64,000 bases of DNA from Butyrivibrio sp. LC3010 (GTDB taxonomy: Bacteria > Bacillota > Clostridia > Lachnospirales > Lachnospiraceae), in assembly GCF_000424385.1 (NCBI RefSeq), contig NZ_AUJU01000002.1:1-64000 (forward strand), written 5' to 3'. The translations under genes and the position numbers were made by a program. The notes beneath the pieces are model-generated. The model searched no databases. It worked only from the letters and a program-made list of their open reading frames with translations, and had not been told where the DNA came from. How positions within the stretch are numbered: position 1 is the first letter of the stretch; each line of letters begins with the position of its first letter. Below are positions 1-7,686 of this stretch, piece by piece.

Positions 1-196
1 GGTAATCCCATGGCTCTACTTTTATGATGACGGGAAGCTTATCAACTTTGAACTTTTGATATTTGGGAGAATGGGAATCGTCGAAAGCCCACTGTTTTAG
101 CGGTATATATCTGCATATGAAGTTTACCAGCCAGCAATTCTGCTGATAGAGTTGGTGGATGATTTCAAGTAAATAAAGTATAATGTTCACGAGCAT
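1..196 (-). CDS. Probable transposase, N-terminal fragment running off the left edge
   Basis: An open frame starts at ATG 196-194 on the - strand and stays open for 65 codons to the window edge. An AGGAG ribosome site lies just upstream and an extended -10 promoter about 30 bases further, so this is a real gene start. The peptide is hydrophobic at first, then reads CRYIPLKQWAFDDS and SPKYQKFKVDKLP. From memory this resembles the N-terminus of Firmicute transposases that continue into a zinc ribbon, but no catalytic residue is inside the window, so the transposase call is inference. The terminator-like hairpin and inverted repeat upstream fit an insertion-sequence end. It could instead be an ordinary hypothetical protein. 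Confidence 0.45.
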   Translation of the reverse strand, partial: MLVNIILYLLEIIHQLYQQNCWLVNFICRYIPLKQWAFDDSHSPKYQKFKVDKLPVIIKVEPWDY

Positions 197-230
197 TGTC
201 TCCTGGTTTTTTGTGAGTTTGGTCGCTGAC

Positions 231-239
231 ATTATACCA
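231..239 (-). promoter_or_regulatory. Extended -10 promoter for the left-edge gene
   Basis: On the - strand the sequence reads TGGTATAAT, a perfect TATAAT preceded by the TGn extension. It sits about 35 bases upstream of the ATG at 196. No convincing -35 is present, which is normal for extended -10 promoters. Confidence 0.6.
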
Positions 240-297
240 AAAAGGGAGGTCAATGCTCATTTTATTTTGAACTCCCGATAAATCAAGGCTTTAGAAC

Positions 298-327
298 AAA
301 AAAGAGGTAGTAAATTTGACACTACCT
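298..327 (-). terminator. Rho-independent terminator shielding the left-edge gene
   Basis: Read on the - strand, AGGTAGT pairs perfectly with ACTACCT around a 9-base loop, followed by C and six Ts. It lies upstream of the - strand promoter, so it would stop transcription entering the putative transposase from outside, a common feature of insertion-sequence ends. The same hairpin is in the leader of the + strand ABC gene but has no T-tract in that direction. Confidence 0.55.
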
Positions 328-350
328 AAAAAATGGGGAGAGCAAAAATT

Positions 351-2135
351 ATGAAAACAAATGGCAATGAGTGGAAATTTCCACGAACAAGGCTGCAATG
401 GCTTTGGGACAATATGGAAGGGTACAGATTTATTTATGTGATGTGCCTTTTGGGAACAGTAGTTTATAACATGATGCAGCTTACTGTTCCTTATTTTTCG
501 TCACAAATAGTAGATAAATTTCTTACCGGACAGGAGGCAAGAGCTAATTTTAATTCCCATCCTGATGAATTTTACAGATTACTGTTTATGATGGTTGGCT
601 TTACTATTTTGAGATGTATTCTTGTTTACATTGATTGTTATGGTTATGAAAAGGTATCACAGGGGGTTCTTTTCAGAGTCAGGAATTTCCTCTATGACAA
701 AATCCAAAGACAGGACATGAAGTTTTACAGTACCTACAGAACAGGTGACCTGATGACAAGAGTAACGGGTGACCTTGATGCTGTAAGACATATGGTAGCG
801 TGGGTTATGAGAATGGTAATAGAAGCCGTTTCTCTTATAAGCGCTGTCGGAATATATTTCCTTTTTATGAACTGGAAGATGGCGCTCTGCCTGCTGGCTG
901 TAGCTCCGCTTATCTTTGTCATAATAATAATGTTTAAGACTCAGGTTGCACCCATGCATGCACTTCTTCGTGAAAAGCTTGCCGGAATGAATACCATGGC
1001 ACAGGAAAACATATCCGGTAACAGGGTAGTAAAAGCTTTTGCAAGAGAAGATTATGAGATTAAACAGTTTGATGAATGTAACAAAGATTACAGGGATACC
1101 AATAAGAAAACAGCTAATATATGGCTTAAATATTTCCCGATAGTTGAAACACTGGCAAACCTGCTGCCGGTTATACTCCTTTTAATAGGTGGACTGTTTC
1201 TTATCAACTCTGAGATGACCATGGGCGAATTTGTCGCATTTTCCGGACTTATTTGGGCAATAGCCAATCCCATGAGACAGCTTGGAAACGTTATGAATGA
1301 ATTTCAGAGATTTTCAGCCGCAGCAGTTAAGGTTATGGAAATCTACTACTCAGAGCCTGAAATAGTAGATAAGGAATATACTGCACTTATGCCTAACAGA
1401 TTCGAAGGAAAGGTTGAGTTCAAGGATGTGAGCTTTATGTATTCGGATGGAAAGCTTCCTGTTCTAAAGCATATATCCTTTACCGCAAAACCCGGTCAGA
1501 CAATAGCCATTATGGGTGAAACAGGCTGCGGAAAAACATCACTTATACATCTTATTCCAAGATTCTACGAACCGACTGAAGGAAAGGTCTTAATTGATGG
1601 AGTAAATGTACAGGATATTCAGCTTCATCAGCTGCGTAAGAACATTGGACTTGCAACTCAGGATGTACTTTTGTACTCAGATACTATTGACGGAAATATT
1701 GCTTATGGCGATCAGTTCCTCAGTAGGGAAGATGTGCTTAAGTTCGCAAGATATTCACAGGCTTCAGACTTTATAGCAAAAATGCCTGAAGGCTATGAAA
1801 CTATAGTCGGTGAGCGAGGCGTGGGCTTGTCAGGTGGTCAGAAACAGAGAATCTCACTTGCCAGAGCACTGGCAGTAAGACCTTCAATTCTGATACTTGA
1901 TGATACAACATCAGCTGTGGATCTTGAAACGGAGAAGGCAATACAGGAAAGTCTTGATAATCTTGATTTTCAATGCACCAAGATTATCATTGCACAGAGA
2001 ATTTCTACCACCAAGAATGCAGATCAGATTCTCATAATGCAGCATGGTGAAATAACTGAGCGCGGAACACATGAGGAACTTATTAAAAAGGGTGGATATT
2101 ACGCAGATCTTGTAAAGCTGCAGATGGGAGCATAA
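351..2135 (+). CDS. ABC exporter subunit with degenerate ATP site (heterodimer partner 1)
   Basis: Membrane half-transporter of 594 aa: an N-terminal six-helix exporter domain (about 25-320) and a C-terminal nucleotide-binding domain with Walker A GETGCGKTS, signature LSGGQKQR and Walker B ILILDDTTSAVD. The catalytic glutamate after Walker B is Asp and the switch histidine is Gln (IIIAQRIST), while the signature is intact. This is the degenerate-site half of a heterodimeric multidrug or lipid exporter of the BmrC/LmrC type. ATG 351 is preferred over ATG 333 because GGGGAG at 335-340 is correctly spaced only for 351. The partner gene follows after 2 bases. The substrate cannot be told from sequence. 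Confidence 0.93.
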   Translation: MKTNGNEWKFPRTRLQWLWDNMEGYRFIYVMCLLGTVVYNMMQLTVPYFSSQIVDKFLTGQEARANFNSHPDEFYRLLFMMVGFTILRCILVYIDCYGYEKVSQGVLFRVRNFLYDKIQRQDMKFYSTYRTGDLMTRVTGDLDAVRHMVAWVMRMVIEAVSLISAVGIYFLFMNWKMALCLLAVAPLIFVIIIMFKTQVAPMHALLREKLAGMNTMAQENISGNRVVKAFAREDYEIKQFDECNKDYRDTNKKTANIWLKYFPIVETLANLLPVILLLIGGLFLINSEMTMGEFVAFSGLIWAIANPMRQLGNVMNEFQRFSAAAVKVMEIYYSEPEIVDKEYTALMPNRFEGKVEFKDVSFMYSDGKLPVLKHISFTAKPGQTIAIMGETGCGKTSLIHLIPRFYEPTEGKVLIDGVNVQDIQLHQLRKNIGLATQDVLLYSDTIDGNIAYGDQFLSREDVLKFARYSQASDFIAKMPEGYETIVGERGVGLSGGQKQRISLARALAVRPSILILDDTTSAVDLETEKAIQESLDNLDFQCTKIIIAQRISTTKNADQILIMQHGEITERGTHEELIKKGGYYADLVKLQMGA

Positions 2136-2137
2136 AT

Positions 2138-3928
2138 ATGGCCAGAAATACTTATAAACAGGATGAAATACTTGAGGAGCCCTTTGACATTAAGCACTTA
2201 CTCAGAGCTTCAGGATATATAAAAAAGCATTTGGTAAAAATGATAATCGCATTTCTTATGTCAGCTGTAGCAGGAATAACAGCGCTTGTTAACCCTGTTC
2301 TTGTAAGAAATGCACTTGATGTTGCCATACCTGAAAACAACAAAACATTACTGTTTTCTTTAGTTGGGATTTCCGTTGTTTTCTATGGCCTTAGTATTTT
2401 GTTTTCAACAATAAGATCCAGGATCATGGTAAATGTCAGCCAGGATATTATTTATCAGATCAGACATGATCTTTATGTACATCTTCAGGAGCTGCCATTT
2501 CAGTATTATGATGACAGACCGCATGGCAAGATACTTGTACGAGTTGTGAATTATGTAAATTCAGTATCAGATATGCTTAGTAACGGACTTATCAATGTTG
2601 TGCTTGAGATATTGAACCTGATCTTCATTGTTGTTTTTATGCTGGCTGTGGATGTACAGCTCAGCCTTGTTGTTCTTGCCGGTGTACCGGTGCTTATGAT
2701 TTTTATGTTCTGGATAAAAGATAAGCAGAGAAAAGCATGGCAGATGGTTTCAAACAAAAATTCAAACCTGAATGCTTATCTTCAGGAAAACATAGTAGGT
2801 GCAAGAATAACACAGATATTTGCGAGAGAAGATGAGAATGCCAAGATTTTCAAAGAACTTTCGGGAGATTGTAAAAAGACCTGGATGAGAGCAATATTTT
2901 ACAGCACTTTGGTGTGGCCCGGAATAGATACGATTTCTGTCTTCGTAAGAGCGGCAATTTATTTCTTCGGACTTGTTATCTTTGCAGGTGGCAATCAGAC
3001 ATTGGGAACCATAGTTGCAATAAGCAGTTATGCATCAAGATTCTGGCAGCCTATCATGAACCTTGGAAATATCTTTAACGGATTTATTAATAACATAGCT
3101 TATCTTGAGAGAATTTTTGAGACCATGGATGAGCCGGTGACTGTTAAGGATGAGCCTGATGCAATAAAAATGAAACCTCTCGAAGGAAAGGTGGAATTTC
3201 AGAATGTATCATTCTCATACGAGAAGGGAGAAGAGGTTCTTCATAATGTATCATTTACTGTAGAACCCGGTGAGAGTGTAGCTCTTGTAGGTCCTACAGG
3301 TGCCGGAAAGAGTACTATAGTAAGCCTTATTTCAAGATTCTACAATGTAGACAGCGGAAAAATACTTATTGATGGCCAGGATATTTCAAAGGTTACTCTT
3401 AAGTCCCTGCGCGAACAGATGGGTATAATGCTTCAGGACAGCTTTATATTCTCCGGCACGATAGAGGATAATATACGATATGGTAAGCTGGATGCCACTT
3501 CCAAAGAGATATTAAAGGCCTCCGAAACTGTGTGTGCTGATTCCTTTATCAGAAATATGAGTAAGGGATATGATACGGAGGTTAAGGAACGAGGAGCACT
3601 TCTGTCACAGGGACAAAAGCAGCTTATATCATTTGCAAGAACGCTTCTGTCAGATCCTGCAATTCTTGTTCTTGATGAGGCAACTTCAAGTATTGATGTA
3701 CAGACAGAAAAAGATTTGCAAAGAGGATTAAACGCCATGCTTGCAGGAAGAACCAGCTTTATCATCGCCCACAGATTATCTACCATCACCGGCTGCGATA
3801 AGATTATGTACATTAGTAACGGTGGAATAACTGAGTGTGGAACTCATGAGGAACTTATGGCTAAAAGAGGTGATTATTACCATCTTTACACCGCTCAGAT
3901 AGAAGATATAGAAGGAAAAGCTGTGTGA
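2138..3928 (+). CDS. ABC exporter subunit with catalytic ATP site (heterodimer partner 2)
   Basis: Exporter half-transporter of 596 aa: six-helix membrane domain (about 35-330), then a nucleotide-binding domain with Walker A GPTGAGKST, Walker B ILVLDEATSSID with the catalytic Glu, and switch His in IIAHRLST. Its signature is altered to LSQGQ. It is therefore the exact complement of the upstream subunit: its Walker motifs plus the partner's intact LSGGQ make one competent site, and the reverse pairing makes a degenerate site. This matches the BmrD/LmrD half of heterodimeric exporters. The two genes are translationally close and almost certainly form one operon. Substrate unknown. Confidence 0.93.
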   Translation: MARNTYKQDEILEEPFDIKHLLRASGYIKKHLVKMIIAFLMSAVAGITALVNPVLVRNALDVAIPENNKTLLFSLVGISVVFYGLSILFSTIRSRIMVNVSQDIIYQIRHDLYVHLQELPFQYYDDRPHGKILVRVVNYVNSVSDMLSNGLINVVLEILNLIFIVVFMLAVDVQLSLVVLAGVPVLMIFMFWIKDKQRKAWQMVSNKNSNLNAYLQENIVGARITQIFAREDENAKIFKELSGDCKKTWMRAIFYSTLVWPGIDTISVFVRAAIYFFGLVIFAGGNQTLGTIVAISSYASRFWQPIMNLGNIFNGFINNIAYLERIFETMDEPVTVKDEPDAIKMKPLEGKVEFQNVSFSYEKGEEVLHNVSFTVEPGESVALVGPTGAGKSTIVSLISRFYNVDSGKILIDGQDISKVTLKSLREQMGIMLQDSFIFSGTIEDNIRYGKLDATSKEILKASETVCADSFIRNMSKGYDTEVKERGALLSQGQKQLISFARTLLSDPAILVLDEATSSIDVQTEKDLQRGLNAMLAGRTSFIIAHRLSTITGCDKIMYISNGGITECGTHEELMAKRGDYYHLYTAQIEDIEGKAV

Positions 3929-3967
3929 TGATTATAAAATTAAAAATATTTTAAAAAAATTATAAAC

Positions 3968-3999
3968 TTCATACATTTATTGTCGTAATAGTGTACAAT
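3968..3999 (+). promoter_or_regulatory. Possible promoter for the STAS gene
   Basis: TACAAT at 3994-3999 is a good -10. The best -35 candidates upstream (around 3968-3977) are weak. It is the only promoter-like element in the AT-rich gap between the exporter and the STAS gene, whose leader would be about 50 bases. Confidence 0.3.
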
Positions 4000-4053
4000 A
4001 AAGAAGAATATTAAATAAATAAGTTGCAAAACTTTGTGAGGAGGTTATTGTAC

Positions 4054-4353
4054 ATGCTAAACATTAAAAAGGATTTAAACGATAAAAATCTGGTAGTTGC
4101 ACTTGAAGGAAGACTTGATACGACAACTGCTCCTACACTTGAAGAAGAACTTAAGGCTGCACTTCCCGGTGTAGAAGACCTTGTATTTGATCTTGCAAGT
4201 TTAGAGTATATTTCCAGTGCCGGTCTTCGTGTTCTTCTTTCCTCTCAAAAGACCATGAATAAACAGGGTAAAATGGTTGTTAAGAATGTTTCTGAAGAAG
4301 TAAATGAGATATTTGAAGTAACAGGTTTCTCAGATATTCTTTCTATTGAATAA
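4054..4353 (+). CDS. Stand-alone STAS protein (anti-sigma factor antagonist type)
   Basis: A 99-aa single STAS domain of the SpoIIAA/RsbV type. In that family the unphosphorylated protein binds a GHKL kinase and releases its target, and phosphorylation on a Ser switches it off. The motif LEYISSAGLRVLL carries Ser54 and Ser55; Ser55 aligns with the phospho-Ser of SpoIIAA. ATG 4054 is chosen because GAGGAGG lies about 9 bases upstream; a TTG at 4024 has no ribosome site. A strong hairpin follows the gene. Cognate kinase and phosphatase candidates are encoded 4-5 kb downstream. No sigma factor gene is nearby, so the target is unknown. Confidence 0.9.
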   Translation: MLNIKKDLNDKNLVVALEGRLDTTTAPTLEEELKAALPGVEDLVFDLASLEYISSAGLRVLLSSQKTMNKQGKMVVKNVSEEVNEIFEVTGFSDILSIE

Positions 4354-4372
4354 AGTTTATATGTATGTTCTG

Positions 4373-4408
4373 ATTAGCAGGATAACTCTGTTATCCTGCT
4401 AATTAATA
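4373..4408 (+). terminator. Strong hairpin after the STAS gene (terminator or attenuator)
   Basis: TTAGCAGGATAA pairs perfectly with TTATCCTGCTAA around a 5-base loop, with an extra wobble pair at the base. The tail is TTAATATA rather than a clean T-run. Only about 40 bases separate it from the next gene, so some read-through is likely and it may set STAS expression above that of the downstream genes. Confidence 0.6.
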
Positions 4409-4447
4409 TATAAGGGAATGTAATCGCTCAAAGCTTGAGGGGGCATT

Positions 4448-7400
4448 ATGCGTTATTTTCACCATAGAAGGATAGTATGCTTTTTTTTGGTGATATTTTT
4501 ATTACTTCTTAATTTATTGCCAAGGAACAATACTGTTAAAGCTAAAAACGAAACTGCCTATACAGCAAGACCATCTGTAAATGGCAGACTTCATGTTGAT
4601 GGAAAAAATCTGGTTGATGAAAATGGAACTCCGGTACAGCTGCGAGGATTAAGTACTCATGGTCTTACCTGGTATCCTGATATCATCAATGAAGATTTGT
4701 TCGCTCAAATTTCCGATAAATGGAACGTTGGCTTTATCAGATTAGCAATGTATTCTGAAGAATATTGCTCAGGTGAAAAGGACGATAGTCTTAGACTTAT
4801 GAAAAAAGGTATATCAGCGGCTATTGCCGCTGATATGTATGTTCTTGTGGACTGGCATATCCTTAATGATTATAATCCAAACATCAATAAGGAGCAGGCC
4901 AGAGAATTTTTTGAAATAATCTCTTCAGAGTACTCTGATTATCCCAATCTTATATTTGAAATCTGCAATGAGCCAAATGGTGATACTGAGTGGGAAGATA
5001 TCGTTGAATATAGCAATGAAATAATTCCTGTAATTAGAAAAAACATCCCTGACTCAGTAATTATAGTTGGAACCCCTAATTATGACAGGGACCTTCTTCC
5101 TGCTATTAATAGACCGATTGAATTCGACAACATAATGTATACTCTGCATTTTTATGCGGCATCTCATTATCAGGATCTTATGGATGAACTTAGAAATGCT
5201 GTAGATTCCGGTCTCCCGGTATTTATTACTGAATGTGGAATAAGTGAAGCTTCCGGTGATGGAATAATTGATTTTAGATCTGCCAAAAAATGGTTCAACT
5301 ATTTGAATGAGAACTCTATCAGTTATGCTGTATGGAGTTTATCAGATAAGAGTGAAACCTCAGCAATACTTAAATATGATAGAAATTATGATAATTCTAT
5401 TAGTAACAATGAGCTGACTGTTGCGGGAAAATGGGTAATGGAGCTTGTAAAGGGATCTTCTCCCGATAGTATTAATACTCCTGCTGATATAGTTGAGCTT
5501 ACTTCAAGCGAGAAAAGATTTGCTATTACCACAAACTCTCTTGGAAAACGCGCATATGATTCACTAAAACAATATTCTATGATGGCTAATTTCAGCGCAT
5601 TATTCATTATAGTTATATTGATTTTGAGATTCTTAAACAGAAAGATCAATAAGAAGGATAATCTCACTTATTATGATCTGTTTAACAAAAGTGAGATTGG
5701 TGAAATATCAAGAACACGCGGATATTATTATTTTATTTTAAAAGGACTTATTATTTTAAGTGCTTACTTCACATTAATATATCTTTGTTGGAGAACTTTG
5801 TTTTCAATCCCATACCAATATGGAATCATTCCGGTTATTGCCAACATTCTTTTATTGATTGTTGAAATAGTTGGTTTTATTGAATCCATATTATTGTTCT
5901 CTAACCTTTTAGGACTTAAAAATCATCCGCTTCCTGAGATTGAAGATGATGAATATCCAGATGTGGATATTTTTATTGCTACATATAATGAACCGACGGA
6001 GCTTCTTCGTAAAACCATTAATGGTTGTAATCATCTGCGTTATCCGGACAAAAGCAAAGTTCATGTTTATGTTTGTGATGATAATCGAAGGAAAGAAATG
6101 CGTGAACTGGCAGAGTCCATGGGAGTCGGCTATTTTGACAGACCTGATAACAAAGGGGCAAAGGCGGGTAATTTGAATAATGCTCTTTCAAAAACCAGTT
6201 CGCCTTATATAGTTACACTTGATGCTGACATGATAGTTAAGAGTAACTTCCTTTTAAAGACTATTCCATATTTTGTGGATGCAAAAAAAAGAAATGAGAG
6301 AAGGAACGAAGAAAAAGAGATAAAGCTTGGACTGTTACAGACGCCTCAATGTTTTTACGACCCGGATGTTTTTCAGCATGCATTGTATTCTGAGAGAAGA
6401 GCTCCAAATGAACAGGACTTTTTCTATAGAACAATTGAAGTATCAAAAACTTCTACCAACAGTGTTATTTATGGTGGTTCCAATACAATTTTAAGCAGAG
6501 AAGCATTGGAAGCTATCGGAGGCTTTTACACAGAATCCATTACTGAAGACTTTGCAACAGGACTTCTCATAGAAGCCGCAGGATTCGTAAGCCTTGCATT
6601 GCCTGAGCCGCTTGCGAGTGGTCAGACTCCGCACACATATAAAGAACATATACAGCAAAGATCAAGATGGGGCAGAGGTGTTATTGTAACTGCTAAAAAG
6701 CTGAAAATATGGAGAAACAGAAATCTTTCATTGGCACAGAAACTCAGTTATATTAGTGCTGTAATTTACTGGTATTCACCATTAAAGAATTTTATTTATA
6801 TTATTTCTCCGCTCTTATTTGCAACATTTGCGATCCCGGTGCTTCATTGTAACTGGCTGGAGCTGTTGCTTTTCTGGTTACCTATGCATTTGCTTCAGGA
6901 TGCATCGCTTAGAGTAATCAGTGGAAATGCCATTTCGACAAAATGGAGTGGTATTTATGAAACAAGTGTAATGCCGCATTTGTTATTCCCTATTTTAAAG
7001 GAATCATTGGGAATAAGCCTTAAGACCTTTAAGGTTACGGATAAATCGAAGAAAGTACAAAAAAGGCAAAGAAATATAAAAGAGATGCTTCCTTTTATAA
7101 TTTTAGTTGTTCTTTCTGTTATTGGACTTGTCAGGATAATAATTATATTTGATAAAACACAGACTATCGGACTTGCCATTTTGGCTTTTTGGATAATACG
7201 AAATCTGTATTATCTGATCATGGCGCTGTTCCTGATAGATGGCAGAGACTATGACGGAGAAGTCGTAAATGTTATTTATCCTGAATTTGTAGATGTCGAT
7301 ATAGCTCATGGCGAGGGTAAAGGTAAAAAATTCTCCGGAGTTACAACGCTTCTGACTGAGCATCACATTGAAGCTTTCTTTGATGGTAATGAGCGCATTC

Positions 7401-7672
7401 CTGTTGGAAAAGCAGTTAATATACATATAGATACAGGACATTATGCTGCCGAACTTAAAGGCGCTGTTACAGGAATGCGAATATCTAAAAACGGTGATAA
7501 ATGCACTCATTCTATGGAAATACTTGACTTTGGTGACAGTGAACTTGAGTATCTGGAAATTTTATATGACAGGGTTCCGTCTCTTCCTCAATCGCTTGTA
7601 AAGGATTATGGACTTTTGGAACATTTATGGCAGAACATAGCGTATAGAATTGCCAGAACCACAAAACGATAA
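4448..7672 (+). CDS. GH5 cellulase / GT2 cellulose synthase / PilZ-like fusion protein
   Basis: A 1074-aa membrane protein with, in order: a signal-anchor (about 9-25); a GH5 glycoside hydrolase domain (about 40-335) with acid/base Glu175 in ICNEPNG and nucleophile Glu262 in FITECG; membrane segments (about 378-490); a processive GT2 domain with DAD at 592-594, TED at 699-701 and Q737-R-S-R-W741; more membrane helices to about 930; and a C-terminal PilZ-like beta-barrel (about 935-1050). The GT2 motifs are those of cellulose synthase BcsA. The GH5 part would lie outside the membrane and trim or release product. The PilZ part lacks RxxxR, and DxSxxG is replaced by a Leu/Thr/His variant, so c-di-GMP binding is doubtful. 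A GAGGGGG ribosome site precedes ATG 4448. The product could be another beta-glucan. Confidence 0.9.
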   Translation: MRYFHHRRIVCFFLVIFLLLLNLLPRNNTVKAKNETAYTARPSVNGRLHVDGKNLVDENGTPVQLRGLSTHGLTWYPDIINEDLFAQISDKWNVGFIRLAMYSEEYCSGEKDDSLRLMKKGISAAIAADMYVLVDWHILNDYNPNINKEQAREFFEIISSEYSDYPNLIFEICNEPNGDTEWEDIVEYSNEIIPVIRKNIPDSVIIVGTPNYDRDLLPAINRPIEFDNIMYTLHFYAASHYQDLMDELRNAVDSGLPVFITECGISEASGDGIIDFRSAKKWFNYLNENSISYAVWSLSDKSETSAILKYDRNYDNSISNNELTVAGKWVMELVKGSSPDSINTPADIVELTSSEKRFAITTNSLGKRAYDSLKQYSMMANFSALFIIVILILRFLNRKINKKDNLTYYDLFNKSEIGEISRTRGYYYFILKGLIILSAYFTLIYLCWRTLFSIPYQYGIIPVIANILLLIVEIVGFIESILLFSNLLGLKNHPLPEIEDDEYPDVDIFIATYNEPTELLRKTINGCNHLRYPDKSKVHVYVCDDNRRKEMRELAESMGVGYFDRPDNKGAKAGNLNNALSKTSSPYIVTLDADMIVKSNFLLKTIPYFVDAKKRNERRNEEKEIKLGLLQTPQCFYDPDVFQHALYSERRAPNEQDFFYRTIEVSKTSTNSVIYGGSNTILSREALEAIGGFYTESITEDFATGLLIEAAGFVSLALPEPLASGQTPHTYKEHIQQRSRWGRGVIVTAKKLKIWRNRNLSLAQKLSYISAVIYWYSPLKNFIYIISPLLFATFAIPVLHCNWLELLLFWLPMHLLQDASLRVISGNAISTKWSGIYETSVMPHLLFPILKESLGISLKTFKVTDKSKKVQKRQRNIKEMLPFIILVVLSVIGLVRIIIIFDKTQTIGLAILAFWIIRNLYYLIMALFLIDGRDYDGEVVNVIYPEFVDVDIAHGEGKGKKFSGVTTLLTEHHIEAFFDGNERIPVGKAVNIHIDTGHYAAELKGAVTGMRISKNGDKCTHSMEILDFGDSELEYLEILYDRVPSLPQSLVKDYGLLEHLWQNIAYRIARTTKR

Positions 7673-7686
7673 AAAAGGTGTCTTAT

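Noticed and set aside
317..328. The 12-base GTAGTGTCAAAT on the - strand here also occurs on the + strand near 59375
   Set aside because: A repeat of this length is expected many times by chance in a 64-kb AT-rich window, and nothing else is shared around the two copies.
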